Shown: positions 34,780-43,822 of the stretch, one piece after another
Layout of the letters: each line of letters starts with the position of its first letter
How positions within the stretch are numbered: position 1 is the first letter of the stretch
Origin: Nocardioides luteus
Lineage (GTDB): Bacteria; Actinomycetota; Actinomycetes; Propionibacteriales; Nocardioidaceae
Assembly: GCF_014648595.1 (NCBI RefSeq)
Contig: NZ_BMRK01000005.1
Coordinates: 1 to 64,000 of the forward strand
Reading direction: 5' to 3'
DNA length: 64,000 bases
Made by a program: the position numbers and the translations under genes
Notes under the pieces: model-generated
What the model was told of the DNA's origin: nothing
Databases searched by the model: none
What the model saw: only the letters and a program-made list of their open reading frames with translations

Positions 34780-35472
34780 TCAGATCCCGAGGTGTTCGAG
34801 CAGCTCGTCCTGACGCTCGACGAACTCGTGGTTGTCCAGAGACTCGACCAGGCGGCCCTGGGCGAGCAGGTAGTGGCGGTCGGCGACGGTGGCGGCGAAA
34901 CGTACGTTCTGCTCGATGAGCAGCACGCCGACGCCGGCCTCCTTCGCGGTGCGCACGATGTCGCCGATCTGGGTGACGATGACCGGGGCGAGCCCTTCGG
35001 AGGGCTCGTCGAGAAGGAGCACGCGCGCCCCGGTGCGGAGCACCCGGGCCACGGCGAGCATCTGCTGCTCGCCGCCCGAGAGCGTGGTGCCGCCGGCTCG
35101 CCGCCGGGCCCCGAGAGCGGGGAAGGCGTCGTAGACCTGGTCGAGCGACCACGCCGACTCGGAGATCTTCGGCGGCAGCAGGAGGTTCTCCTCCACGCTC
35201 AGGTTGGCGAAGATGCCGCGGTCGTCCTGGACCCACCCGAGCCCGGCGCGGGCGCGCTTGTGCGCGGGCAGCGAGGTGATGTCGCGGTCGTCGAGGCGGA
35301 CCGATCCGGTCAGCTGCTTGTGGAGACCCATCAGGCAGCGTACGAGCGTGGTCTTGCCGGCGCCGTTGCGGCCGACGAGCGTGACGACCTCCCCCTCGCC
35401 GACGCTCAGGGTGGCCTCGTGCAGCGCCTGCGCCTCGCCGTACCAGGCGCTCAGGTTCTCGATCTCAAGCAC
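34780..35472 (-). CDS. livF: ABC transporter ATP-binding protein LivF
   Basis: 230 residues. Walker A GRNGAGKTTLV, signature LSGGEQQMLAVARVL, Walker B RVLLLDEPSEGLAP and a switch His-like region (LLIEQNVRFAATVADRHYLLAQG). LivF-type start MLEIENLSAWYGEAQALHE. It overlaps livG by 8 bases, so both ATPase halves are made together. Confidence 0.9.
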   Translation of the reverse strand: MLEIENLSAWYGEAQALHEATLSVGEGEVVTLVGRNGAGKTTLVRCLMGLHKQLTGSVRLDDRDITSLPAHKRARAGLGWVQDDRGIFANLSVEENLLLPPKISESAWSLDQVYDAFPALGARRRAGGTTLSGGEQQMLAVARVLRTGARVLLLDEPSEGLAPVIVTQIGDIVRTAKEAGVGVLLIEQNVRFAATVADRHYLLAQGRLVESLDNHEFVERQDELLEHLGI

Positions 35473-36238
35473 TGTGGGCCTCCCCGAGGTAGGCGGTGAT
35501 CACGCGCGGGTCGGCCCGTACCTCGTCGTAGGGGCCCTCGGCGAGCACGGAACCCTGCTGCAGCACGGTGACCCGGTCGGCGAGCTGTCCGACGACGTGC
35601 ATGTTGTGGTCGACGAAGACGACCGTGCGGCCCTCGGCGATGCGCCGGACGAGCTCGATGGTGCGGTCGACGTCCTCGATGCCCATGCCGGCGGTCGGCT
35701 CGTCGAGGAGCAGCAGCTTGGGCTCGACGGCGAGGACCAGGGCGAGCTCGAGGGCACGCTTCTGGCCGTACGCCATCAGCCCGGTGGGTTTGTCCGCCAG
35801 CTCGGTCAGGCCGACCTCGGCGAGCAGCCGGTCGACCTCGTCGCGGCGCCGCCCGAGCAGCTTCTCCGAGCGCCAGAACCTCAGGCCCTGGTTGGTCAGC
35901 CCCTGCAGCGCGATCTCGACGTGCTCGCGCGGGGTGAGGTTCTCGAAGAGGCTGGTGATCTGGAAGGAGCGGGCCACCCCGCGATGGGTGATCCGCTCCG
36001 GTGCCATCCCGGTGACGTCGTCGCCGAAGACCATGATCCGTCCGCTGGTGGGTTTGAGGAACCCGGTCAGCAGGTTGAACAGGGTCGTCTTGCCGGCTCC
36101 GTTGGGGCCGACGAGCGCGTGGACGGTGCCCTCGGCGACCTCCAGGTCGACGGAGCTGACCGCGCGGAAGCCGCGGAAGTCCTTGGTGAGACCCTCGGTC
36201 CGAAGTGCGCACCTCGGGGTCGGTGTGGTGCTCGTCAC
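35465..36238 (-). CDS. livG: ABC transporter ATP-binding protein LivG
   Basis: 257 residues from GTG 36238; the frame continues upstream but over the promoter. Walker A GPNGAGKTTLFNLLTGF, family-specific signature LMAYGQKRALELALVLA (LivG has YGQ in place of LSGG), Walker B LLLLDEPTAGMG, switch VFVDHNMHVVGQLADRV. First gene of the liv operon. The 244-base gap to the divergent tannase gene contains a possible operator. Confidence 0.9.
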   Translation of the reverse strand: MTSTTPTPRCALRTEGLTKDFRGFRAVSSVDLEVAEGTVHALVGPNGAGKTTLFNLLTGFLKPTSGRIMVFGDDVTGMAPERITHRGVARSFQITSLFENLTPREHVEIALQGLTNQGLRFWRSEKLLGRRRDEVDRLLAEVGLTELADKPTGLMAYGQKRALELALVLAVEPKLLLLDEPTAGMGIEDVDRTIELVRRIAEGRTVVFVDHNMHVVGQLADRVTVLQQGSVLAEGPYDEVRADPRVITAYLGEAHSA

Positions 36239-36286
36239 AGGGGCGACGGTAGGGAAGTGGTGAGACGTACGCCATAGGGGTTCGCG

Positions 36287-36310
36287 ACACACTGAATCGG
36301 TTCACTGTGT
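36287..36310. promoter_or_regulatory. Inverted repeat between liv operon and tannase gene
   Basis: ACACACTGAA (36287-36296), TCGG, TTCACTGTGT (36301-36310): 10-bp arms with a single mismatch. Its position 49 bases before livG's start and 173 bases before the tannase start fits shared control. The regulator is not adjacent. Confidence 0.5.
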
Positions 36311-36482
36311 GGCCGATCGCCATTTCCGCGCGTGCCGGGGTCGGCCTCTCGCGGGCCCGGCTCGCACACACTCCGGCCCGGCGAGATGTGTGCGTGTCCC
36401 ACATGGCGGACGTCACATCGTGTCGCGATGCTGTTCGGGTTCGTCGGCCGGCCGCCGCTGGCCCAGTCCAGGAGGCCACACC

Positions 36483-38171
36483 ATGCCCCACCCCCGTCCC
36501 GTACGCAGATTCCTGACCGTCTCCTCGTCGCTGGCCCTGGCCACGGCGGTCCTCGTCGTCGGCCATGCGCCCGCGACAGCAGCGACCGGATCCGCAGCGC
36601 CCCCGAAAAGCACCGCGGACTGTGCGGCGCTGGCCGGGCTGGAGATCCCCAAGCGCCGCATCGGCCTGCCGACCACTGGCGCCGAGATCACCGCGACGAC
36701 GACGGTGCCGGCCTCCGGGACCGGCCCGGCGGCGCTGCCCGCCTACTGCCGGGCCGACATCGCGATCCACCCCGTTGATCCGGACGCTCCGGACATCCTG
36801 ATGGGCCTCGCGCTGCCGGAGGGGTGGAACGGGAAGACGATGATGTTCGGCGGTGGCGGCTACAACGGCACCGTCCCCAACCTCGGGCAGAACGTGCCGT
36901 TCGGCCCCGTCGACCAGCGCACCCCGCTGGGGCGCGGCTACGCCACCTACGCCAGCGACTCCGGACACCAGGCCGACACCGGCCGACACCCGATAGCCAG
37001 CCTCGACGGCTGGTTCGGTCAGAACGACGAGGCGGTGCGCAACTTCTCCGGCGATGCGCTCAAGAAGGTGCACGACACCGCGCGCTACGTGATCGGCAAG
37101 GCCTTCCACCGCAAGCCGGGCACCGCCTACTTCGCCGGCGGCTCGACCGGCGGCCGTGAGGCGCTGGCGGTAGCGCAGCGCTGGCCGCGCGACTTCGACG
37201 GCGTGATCGCCGCCTATCCCGCCTGGAACGCCGCCACGCTCGACCTCTACTTCGGCCGGCTCACCCACGAGTTCGGCAAGCCCGGCGCGTTCCCGGCGAA
37301 GGAGCAGCAGGATCTCCTCGCCCAGCGCGTGCTGGCCGCCTGCGACGGCGACGACGGCGCCGAGGACGGCGTGATCTCGGACGAGGCCGGCTGCGACTTC
37401 GACCCGGAGACGCTGCTGTGCGACGACGGCGAGGCGCCGGGGGAGACCTGTCTCTCCCGTGAGCAGGTCGACGCGGTCGTGGCCGCCGACAGCAGCTGGA
37501 AGCTGCCCTACCGCGTCGCGAGCGGGGAACGGAGCTACCCCGGGTTCCCGGTGCTGTCAGGGGCGCGGATGTCGACGCCGACCCTGGGCTTCGGCACCGC
37601 CGCTCCGGCCGACCCGATGCCGGTGACCGCCGGTTATGGCATGCAGTTCTGGAACCAGTGGGCCAAGTACTTCGTCGCCCGTGACCCGCAGATCAGCCCG
37701 TTCGCCATCGACCCGGCCGCTCCGGGGAAGTGGCAGCGCCGGATCAGCGAGCTGACCGCGATCCAGGACGTCAACGACGCCGACCTGCGCCCCTTCGCCC
37801 GCTCCGGCGGCCGGCTGATCCTGGTGCACGGTGCCGCCGACGAGCTGGTCAGCCACCGCTCGACGATCGACTACTACCAGCGGGTCCAGCGGGTGATGGG
37901 CGAGCGAGCGACGGAGAAGTTCTCCCGCTTCTACCTGGTGCCCGGCGCCAACCACGCCAACTTCCCGCCGGTGGCCTACTCGGCCGCGTACGACTCGCTC
38001 ACCGCGCTCGAGAAGTGGGCCGAGCGTGGCGTCGCGCCGGGCGACGACCAGGTGGTCGCCGACGGCAACGCCGGGGCAAACCGCACGCGGCCGCTGTGCG
38101 AGTGGCCGACCTGGCCGGCGTACGTCGGTGGGCCCGTCTCGGAGGCCGGCAGCTTCGAGTGCCGCGGATAA
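36483..38171 (+). CDS. Secreted tannase/feruloyl esterase family protein
   Basis: 562 residues, ATG with AGGAGG 8 bases ahead; signal peptide (RRFLTVSSSLALATAVLVVGHAPATA, about 32 residues). The nucleophile elbow AGGSTGGREALAVAQRWPRDFDGVIAAYPAWN, the Asp in LVHGAADELV and the late His in VPGANHAN match the fungal-type tannase family triad. Known members cleave gallate or ferulate esters. Unusual: the Cys before the Ser and the Cys after the His (CS-D-HC motif) are Gly and Ala here, so the usual active-site disulfide is missing. A plausible partner for the divergent liv-type importer. Confidence 0.8.
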   Translation: MPHPRPVRRFLTVSSSLALATAVLVVGHAPATAATGSAAPPKSTADCAALAGLEIPKRRIGLPTTGAEITATTTVPASGTGPAALPAYCRADIAIHPVDPDAPDILMGLALPEGWNGKTMMFGGGGYNGTVPNLGQNVPFGPVDQRTPLGRGYATYASDSGHQADTGRHPIASLDGWFGQNDEAVRNFSGDALKKVHDTARYVIGKAFHRKPGTAYFAGGSTGGREALAVAQRWPRDFDGVIAAYPAWNAATLDLYFGRLTHEFGKPGAFPAKEQQDLLAQRVLAACDGDDGAEDGVISDEAGCDFDPETLLCDDGEAPGETCLSREQVDAVVAADSSWKLPYRVASGERSYPGFPVLSGARMSTPTLGFGTAAPADPMPVTAGYGMQFWNQWAKYFVARDPQISPFAIDPAAPGKWQRRISELTAIQDVNDADLRPFARSGGRLILVHGAADELVSHRSTIDYYQRVQRVMGERATEKFSRFYLVPGANHANFPPVAYSAAYDSLTALEKWAERGVAPGDDQVVADGNAGANRTRPLCEWPTWPAYVGGPVSEAGSFECRG

Positions 38172-38226
38172 AGGTTTGCCCCCCCGGCCTATCTTGTCCG
38201 CGGTTCGAGATGGTTTCCTTTCGGGC

Positions 38227-39726
38227 ATGTCCGTCTGGCGAACCAAGTCCATCGAGCAGTCCCTCGCCGATGCCGACCACCCCGACTTCAAGCTCAAGCG
38301 ACGGCTGACCGCTGTCGACCTGACCGTCTTCGGGATCGGCGTCATCATCGGCGCGGGCATCTTCACCCTGACCGGGCGTGCCGCCGCGGAGTACGCCGGT
38401 CCGGGCGTGGTCTTCGCCTTCGTCATCGCGGCGACCTGCTGTGGCCTGGCGGCGCTCTGCTACGCCGAGTTCGCCTCCAGCGTGCCGGTCTCGGGCTCGG
38501 CGTACACGTTCTCCTACGCGACCCTCGGTGAGATGCTCGCCTGGATCATCGGCTGGGACCTGATCCTGGAGATGATCCTCGGCGCCTCGGTCGTCGCGCA
38601 GGGCTGGAGCGCCTACCTGGTGACCCTCCTGGAGGAGATCGGCCTCGGCTGGCCGGAGGGCTTCGGCCCGGACGCCAACGCCGAGTTCGGCCAGCCCAAC
38701 CTGGCCGCGCTGCTGCTCGTGGTCGTCCTGGTCGGCCTGGTCACCATCGGCATCAAGGAGTCGCTGCGGGTCAACCTGGCCCTGGTCGCGGTGAAGATCT
38801 TCATCGTCCTGTTCGTCATCGTCGCCGGCCTCTTCTACGTCTCCGGCTCCAACTACGACCCGTTCATCCCCGAGCGTGCCGGCCAGGTCAGCAGCGAGGG
38901 CATCCACCAGCCGCTGATCCAGTGGGCCTTCGGCCTAGAGCCGCAGACCTTCGGCGTCCTCGGCATCATCTCGGCCGCGTCGGTGGTCTTCTTCGCCTAC
39001 ATCGGCTTCGACGTGGTCGCCACGACCGCGGAGGAGGCCAGCAACCCGCAGCGCGACCTGCCGCGCGGGATCATCGGCTCGCTGGTGATCTGCACGCTGC
39101 TCTACGTCGCCGTCGCGCTCGTCATCACCGGCATGGTGCGCTACGACCAGATCGACCCCGAGGCCGCGCTCGCCACCGCCTTCCGTGACGTCGGCAAGAG
39201 CGGCTTCGCGACCTTGATCTCCGCCGGCGCGGTCGCGGGTCTGACCACCGTCGTGATGACGCTGATCATCGGCTCGGTCCGGGTCGTCTTCGCGATCAGC
39301 CGCGACGGGTTGCTCCCGGTGAAGCTCGCCCACGTGAACCCGAAGACCGGCACCCCGATCCGGATCACCCTCATCGTCGGTGCCCTGATCGCGCTCGTCG
39401 CCACCTTCACTCCGGTCGGCAAGCTCGAGGAGATGGTCAACATCGGCACCCTGACCGCGTTCGCGCTCGTCTCGATCGCGGTGCCGGTGCTGCGCAAGCG
39501 CCGCCCTGACCTGGAGCGGTCGTTCAAGGTGCCGTTCAGCCCGGTGCTGCCGATCCTCGCCGCGCTGATCTGCGTCTACCTCTCGCTCAACCTGAGCATC
39601 GAGACCTGGCTGCGGTTCCTGGTGTGGATGGTGATCGGCTTCGCGATCTACTTCTTCTACGGCTACCGCAACTCCCGCGTCGGCAAGGGTGGCGACGAGA
39701 CCCCCGCCGAGCCCCTCCACATGTGA
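38227..39726 (+). CDS. Amino acid permease (APC family, cationic-type)
   Basis: 499 residues from ATG 38227. Starts with KLKRRLTAVDLTVFGIGVIIGAGIFTLTG, the unwound first helix of LeuT-fold APC carriers (GxGIF-like motif), followed by GPGVVFAFVIAATCCGLAALCYAEFA. About thirteen or fourteen helices, as in the YfnA/CAT subfamily. Proton-coupled import of amino acids, likely cationic or neutral. No promoter can be singled out: 55 bases separate it from the tannase gene, so co-transcription is possible. It is followed by the repeat array at 39733. Confidence 0.87.
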   Translation: MSVWRTKSIEQSLADADHPDFKLKRRLTAVDLTVFGIGVIIGAGIFTLTGRAAAEYAGPGVVFAFVIAATCCGLAALCYAEFASSVPVSGSAYTFSYATLGEMLAWIIGWDLILEMILGASVVAQGWSAYLVTLLEEIGLGWPEGFGPDANAEFGQPNLAALLLVVVLVGLVTIGIKESLRVNLALVAVKIFIVLFVIVAGLFYVSGSNYDPFIPERAGQVSSEGIHQPLIQWAFGLEPQTFGVLGIISAASVVFFAYIGFDVVATTAEEASNPQRDLPRGIIGSLVICTLLYVAVALVITGMVRYDQIDPEAALATAFRDVGKSGFATLISAGAVAGLTTVVMTLIIGSVRVVFAISRDGLLPVKLAHVNPKTGTPIRITLIVGALIALVATFTPVGKLEEMVNIGTLTAFALVSIAVPVLRKRRPDLERSFKVPFSPVLPILAALICVYLSLNLSIETWLRFLVWMVIGFAIYFFYGYRNSRVGKGGDETPAEPLHM

Positions 39727-39732
39727 CCCGAC

Positions 39733-39975
39733 GCCGAGTCGGCGCATCTGCCCCACGTCAGAACGCCCAGTCGGCGCGTCTGCCCCGAGATTCGGTGCCC
39801 AGTCGGCGCGTCTGCCCCGCTTGAACGCGCCGAGTCGGCGCATCTGCCCCAAGGCCTGGGGCAGATGCGCCGACTCGACGTACGTGGGCGGGGCAGTTGC
39901 GCCGACTGGGCACGTATTTCTGGGGCAGTTGCGCCGACTGGGCGTTGCATTTTGGGGCAGTTGCGCCGAGTCGGG
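39733..39975. repeat. Symmetric 22-bp repeat array, eight units, 32-bp period
   Basis: Four forward copies start at 39733, 39765, 39797 and 39829; four inverted copies start at 39858, 39890, 39922 and 39954. Each copy is 22 bases: GCC[C/G]AGTCGGCGC, two variable bases, then CTGCCCC. Every spacer is exactly 10 bases except the 7-base centre (39851-39857, AAGGCCT). Spacers are unrelated in sequence. The array fills the 252-base gap between two convergent genes and could fold into one long interrupted hairpin. Two of the forward variants (copies 2, 3) are mirrored in copies 6 and 7. Confidence 0.9.
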
Positions 39976-39978
39976 GAA

Positions 39979-40941
39979 TCAGGTGGCGGCGTCGATGAGG
40001 CGGTCGCCTAGGTCGGAGCGGAGGTAGAGGACCGAGCGGCCGTGGCGGGCCGAGGTCAGCAGGCCGGCGGCGCGCATGGCGCGGAGGTGCTGGTTGACGG
40101 CGGTGGGGGTCACCCCGAGGCGTACGGCCAGCTCGGTGGAGGAGGCGGGGGCCTCCAGGAGGGTCAGCAGGCCGGAGCGGGTCTCGCCGATGAGATCGCG
40201 CAGGGCCTGCGGCGCTCGCGGACGGTCGCTCGTCCACAGGGTGCCGAGGCCGCGGGCCGGGTAGAACATGACCGGCGGCTCGTCGGGTGAGATCGGCGTC
40301 GACGGGTTGCGGCTGAACAGGGTCGGCACCAGGGTCAGCCCGTCCCCCGCGGTCGTACGCCGGTAGTCGACCTTCGAGCTGGAGAGCTGGATCGTGAGGA
40401 GGTCGTCGGCGAGGGCGACCCGCGGTGAGATCCCGGCGAACATCGTCGCCATGCCCGAGACCACGATCGTGCGGCCGCGGTGGACGATGTCGGCCTCGAG
40501 CACGGCGCGCATGCGGTGCCAGTGCGGCTCGAAGCAGGCGTCCCAGTAGTCGCGGAGAGCCGTCACGACACGCCGCAACGCAGTCTGCGGGCGCCCAGCG
40601 AGCGGCGCCGGCACCTCGCCGTCGTAGTGGACGGAGGCCAGGTCGTCGCGCACCCGATGGGGAGGAGTCGCGGCGACGACGTCGAGCTCGTCCTCGAGCC
40701 GGGCGAGCGGGCTGCGTGGCCGGGGGTTGATGAAGTCGGGGGTCCAGAGCCGCTCGTTGGTGAGCGCGAACAGGGTCTCCCGGTCCAGGTCGGCGCCGGC
40801 GATCGAGCGGAGCCACGGCAGGTGCAGCGGGAACCGGCCGGGATCCCGCAGTGCCCGCAACGACAGCGTCAGCTCGTTGAGCGGCGAGATGGCGAACCGG
40901 ACCTCGCCCAGGTCCGGCCCGGCCAGCTCGTACGTGATCAT
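39979..40941 (-). CDS. ArsR-type winged-helix regulator with DUF5937-like N-terminus
   Basis: 320 residues. The C-terminal about 75 residues are an ArsR winged helix: LLTLLEAPASSTELAVRLGVTPTAVNQHLRAMRAAGLLTSARHGRSVLYLRSDLGDRLI (residues about 257-315). The N-terminal 250 form a large uncharacterised sensor-like domain (RFAISPLNELTLSLRAL at the start) seen in actinobacterial DUF5937/helix-turn-helix proteins. Divergent from an MFS exporter; it probably represses it. The repeat array begins 4 bases downstream of its stop. Confidence 0.82.
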   Translation of the reverse strand: MITYELAGPDLGEVRFAISPLNELTLSLRALRDPGRFPLHLPWLRSIAGADLDRETLFALTNERLWTPDFINPRPRSPLARLEDELDVVAATPPHRVRDDLASVHYDGEVPAPLAGRPQTALRRVVTALRDYWDACFEPHWHRMRAVLEADIVHRGRTIVVSGMATMFAGISPRVALADDLLTIQLSSSKVDYRRTTAGDGLTLVPTLFSRNPSTPISPDEPPVMFYPARGLGTLWTSDRPRAPQALRDLIGETRSGLLTLLEAPASSTELAVRLGVTPTAVNQHLRAMRAAGLLTSARHGRSVLYLRSDLGDRLIDAAT

Positions 40942-40997
40942 GAAGCAATACGCTACATCGTTAGCGGCGGGCGGCCGGGGCTGAGAGAACTGGGCTC

Positions 40998-42257
40998 ATG
41001 ATCCGTCTCCCCAGCGAGCCGGTCGAGCGTCCGCTCGTCGGTGCTATCGCCGCGCTCTCCCTCGCCCGCGGCATGTTCTTCGCGGTCAGCGCCCTCTACT
41101 TCACCCGCACGATCGGGCTCTCGGCGGTCACGGTCGGCATCGGCCTGACCGTCGCCGGGGGAGTCGGCGTCCTCACCACGTACGCAGGTGGGCGGCTCAG
41201 CGACCGGTGGGGAGCCGACCGGGTGCAGCTGTGGTCGATGGCGAGCTACGGCATCGCCCTGCTCGCCTACGCGCTGGCCCGGGACGTGGTGGCGTTCCTC
41301 GTGGTCGCCACCTGGGTCTCCGCCTCCCGCGGGTTCCAGTCGAGCGCCCAGTCGACGCTGATCGCGCGCTGGTTCGAGGGTCCCGACCGGGTGGCCGTGC
41401 GGGCCCGGCTGCGAGTCGTGATGAACGTGATGATCGGCGCCGGCACGCTCCTCGCGGCCCTGGCGCTGGCGGTCGACACCGCTGCCGCCTATCGCGGAAC
41501 GATGGTGCTGGTCGGCCTGCTCACCACCGTGGCCGCACTGCCGCTGGTCGGGCTGCGCCGCCGGGTGGCGGGGCTCGGCCGGCGGATGGACGCCGGCTCC
41601 GACCCGGCGGTGGCCACGGGCCCCTCACCCCTGCGCGACCGCACCTACGTCACCGCCACCGTGCTCACCGGGGTGATGGCGATCCACTTCGGGGTGACCT
41701 CGATCGGGGTGCCCCTGTGGGTCGCCGACCACACCGACGCCCCGACGGTGCTGGTCTCGCTGCTGCTGGTGGTCAACACGGTCTACGTCGCGCTCTTCCA
41801 GGTGCGGGCCTCGCGCGGCACGCACGACATCGTCACCGCAGGCCGAGCCGTTCGTGGCGCGGGCTTCCTGCTGCTCGGATCCTGTGTGCTCTTCGCGGCC
41901 GCGGCCCAGGTGGGCCCGGCGGTCGCCACCGGCGTACTCGTCCTCGCGGCGCTGGCCTCCTCAGCCGCCGAGACCCGGGGCGAGGCGGGCAGCTGGGGGC
42001 TGGCCTTCGAGCTCGCCGATCCGCAGCGGGCCGGGGCGTACCAGGGCGTGAGCCAGATGGGCTACGCCCTGGCCCACATGCTCGCGCCGCTCGCGGTGAC
42101 CGCCACCGCGATCGACCACGGCACCGGCGGCTGGCTGGTGCTGGGCTCGGTCTTCGCCGTGACCGGGATCCTCACCGCGCTGCTCGCGCGGCATGCGGCG
42201 GCAGCGCGGGGCGAGCCTCAGCGCAGCGAGTACGTCGCCAGCGAGACGCCGGTGTAG
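40998..42257 (+). CDS. MFS transporter
   Basis: 419 residues, twelve helices. Starts with SLARGMFFAVSALYFTRTIGLS, typical of actinobacterial drug-exporter-like MFS proteins; the loop 2-3 motif is GGRLSDRWGADRVQL, near the GxLxDRxGrrx signature. Export of a drug or toxic metabolite is likely, controlled by the divergent ArsR-type regulator at 39979. Its 3' end overlaps the hemolysin III gene by 40 bases. Confidence 0.84.
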   Translation: MIRLPSEPVERPLVGAIAALSLARGMFFAVSALYFTRTIGLSAVTVGIGLTVAGGVGVLTTYAGGRLSDRWGADRVQLWSMASYGIALLAYALARDVVAFLVVATWVSASRGFQSSAQSTLIARWFEGPDRVAVRARLRVVMNVMIGAGTLLAALALAVDTAAAYRGTMVLVGLLTTVAALPLVGLRRRVAGLGRRMDAGSDPAVATGPSPLRDRTYVTATVLTGVMAIHFGVTSIGVPLWVADHTDAPTVLVSLLLVVNTVYVALFQVRASRGTHDIVTAGRAVRGAGFLLLGSCVLFAAAAQVGPAVATGVLVLAALASSAAETRGEAGSWGLAFELADPQRAGAYQGVSQMGYALAHMLAPLAVTATAIDHGTGGWLVLGSVFAVTGILTALLARHAAAARGEPQRSEYVASETPV

Positions 42258-42958
42258 TGGACGATGAACGCCAGGATCGTGAAGGTGTGGAAGATCTCGT
42301 GGAAGCCGAACCACTGCGGCCACGGGTTGGGCCGCTTGAAGCCGTAGATCACGCCACCGGCGGTGTAGAGCGCGCCGCCGACGATGATCAGCACGAAGAC
42401 CGCGATGCCGATCCCGACACCCAGGGCGACCGCGCCGGTGAAGAAGGACGGGATGAAGAAGATCGCCGCCCAGCCGAGCGCGATGTAGTTGGGCACGTAG
42501 AGCCAGCGCGGCGCCTCGGGCCAGAAGACCCGGAAGAAGACACCGAGGATCGCGCCGGTCCAGACCACCGAGAGCAGCACGACCTGGGTGACGCCGTCGA
42601 GGAGCAGCAGCGAGAACGGCGTGTAGGAGCCCGCGATCATCAGCATGATGTTGGCGTGGTCCCAGCGCTTCAGGATCGTGTGGGAGCGCGGGTTCAGCTT
42701 CCCCATCGCGTTGAAGCGGTGGTAGACGGCCGAGACGGTGAAGAGCAGCAGCGCGGCCATCGTGAACACCGCAGCGCCGACCCGCGGCGCTCCTGAAGGG
42801 GCCAGCACGATCAGAACGATCCCGGCCGCGAGGGTGAGCGGCGCGCTGGCCAGATGGATCCAGCCACGCAGCTTCGGGAGGGCCTCTTGCACGGTCGAGG
42901 AGACCGAGTCGGTGATGTTGCCGACCTTGAGTCGCATCGCGTCAGTCATCTCGCTCAT
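42218..42958 (-). CDS. Hemolysin III / TrhA family membrane protein
   Basis: 246 residues from ATG 42958, seven predicted helices as in the PAQR/hemolysin III superfamily. WIHLASAPLTLAAGIVLIV opens the fold; VSAVYHRFNAMGKLNPRSHTILKRWDHANIMLMIAGSYTP and the late FHEIFHTFTILAFIVHY supply the conserved Ser/His/Asp residues thought to bind zinc. Members (YqfA/TrhA) help control membrane lipid order. The 27 residues of GC-rich leader before this ATG are not coding-like. Confidence 0.87.
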   Translation of the reverse strand: MSEMTDAMRLKVGNITDSVSSTVQEALPKLRGWIHLASAPLTLAAGIVLIVLAPSGAPRVGAAVFTMAALLLFTVSAVYHRFNAMGKLNPRSHTILKRWDHANIMLMIAGSYTPFSLLLLDGVTQVVLLSVVWTGAILGVFFRVFWPEAPRWLYVPNYIALGWAAIFFIPSFFTGAVALGVGIGIAVFVLIIVGGALYTAGGVIYGFKRPNPWPQWFGFHEIFHTFTILAFIVHYTGVSLATYSLR

Positions 42959-43045
42959 GACCCCCAAGGATATCGGCCGAGCCTGAAGATCCGGTGAATC
43001 ACGTCCCGCTGGGAGATGTGAGTGTGGCCCGGATAACCTTCTCCC

Positions 43046-43822
43046 GTGGCGGACTGGAAGGACGGCGTACGCAAGGTGCTCTACCCCGCTTACGAGGCGA
43101 GGATGCTCCGTAAGCTCGACACCACCAAGCTGCCCAAGCACGTGGGAGTGATGCTCGACGGCAACCGTCGCTGGGCCCGGGAGGTCGGCCAGTCCACCGC
43201 CCACGGCCACCGCGCCGGCGCGGCCAACATCGAGCCGCTGCTGAGCTGGTGCGACGAGATCGGCATCGAGGTGGTCACCCTGTGGCTGCTCTCCACCGAC
43301 AACCTCAACCGGCCCGCCGAGGAGCTCGCCCCGCTGCTCGAGATCATCGCCGACGCGGTCGACTCGCTGGCAGACGTACGCCGCTGGCGGCTGCACCCGG
43401 TCGGCGCCCTCGACCTGCTGCCCGACTGGTTGTCCCACCGTCTCAAGGCGGCCGAGGAGGCCACCCGCGACGTCGACGGGATGCTGGTCAACGTGGCCGT
43501 CGGCTACGGCGGCCGCCGCGAGATCGCCGACGCGGTGCGCGCGCTGCTCAACGAGCACGCCACTCGCGGCACGTCGCTGGAGGAGCTCGCCCAGATCATC
43601 GACGTCGAGCACATCGCCGACCACCTCTACACCAAGGGCCAGCCCGACCCCGACCTGGTGATCCGCACCTCGGGGGAGCAGCGCCTCGGCGGGTTCCTGC
43701 TGTGGCAGAGCGCGAAGTCGGAGTTCTACTTCTGCGAGGCCTACTGGCCCGACTTCCGGCGCACCGACTTCCTGCGTGCCCTGCGTGCCTACGCCCACCG
43801 CGAGCGCCGCCTCGGAAGGTGA
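43046..43822 (+). CDS. uppS: Isoprenyl (undecaprenyl/decaprenyl) diphosphate synthase
   Basis: 258 residues from GTG 43046. cis-Prenyltransferase: HVGVMLDGNRRWARE holds the catalytic Asp and pyrophosphate-binding GNRRWA; HGHRAGAANIEPLLSW, LSTDNLNRPAEEL and DLVIRTSGEQRLGGFLLWQSAKSEFYF follow in the standard order. It lengthens prenyl diphosphates in cis to make the lipid carrier for peptidoglycan and other wall polymers. Members near phoH in actinobacteria are often short Z-isoprenyl synthases (Z-FPP or C50), so the chain length is not certain. Confidence 0.9.
   Translation: MADWKDGVRKVLYPAYEARMLRKLDTTKLPKHVGVMLDGNRRWAREVGQSTAHGHRAGAANIEPLLSWCDEIGIEVVTLWLLSTDNLNRPAEELAPLLEIIADAVDSLADVRRWRLHPVGALDLLPDWLSHRLKAAEEATRDVDGMLVNVAVGYGGRREIADAVRALLNEHATRGTSLEELAQIIDVEHIADHLYTKGQPDPDLVIRTSGEQRLGGFLLWQSAKSEFYFCEAYWPDFRRTDFLRALRAYAHRERRLGR

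Noticed and set aside
39733-39975. CRISPR array
   Set aside because: Spacers are only 10 bases, repeats reverse direction at the centre, and no cas genes are near.
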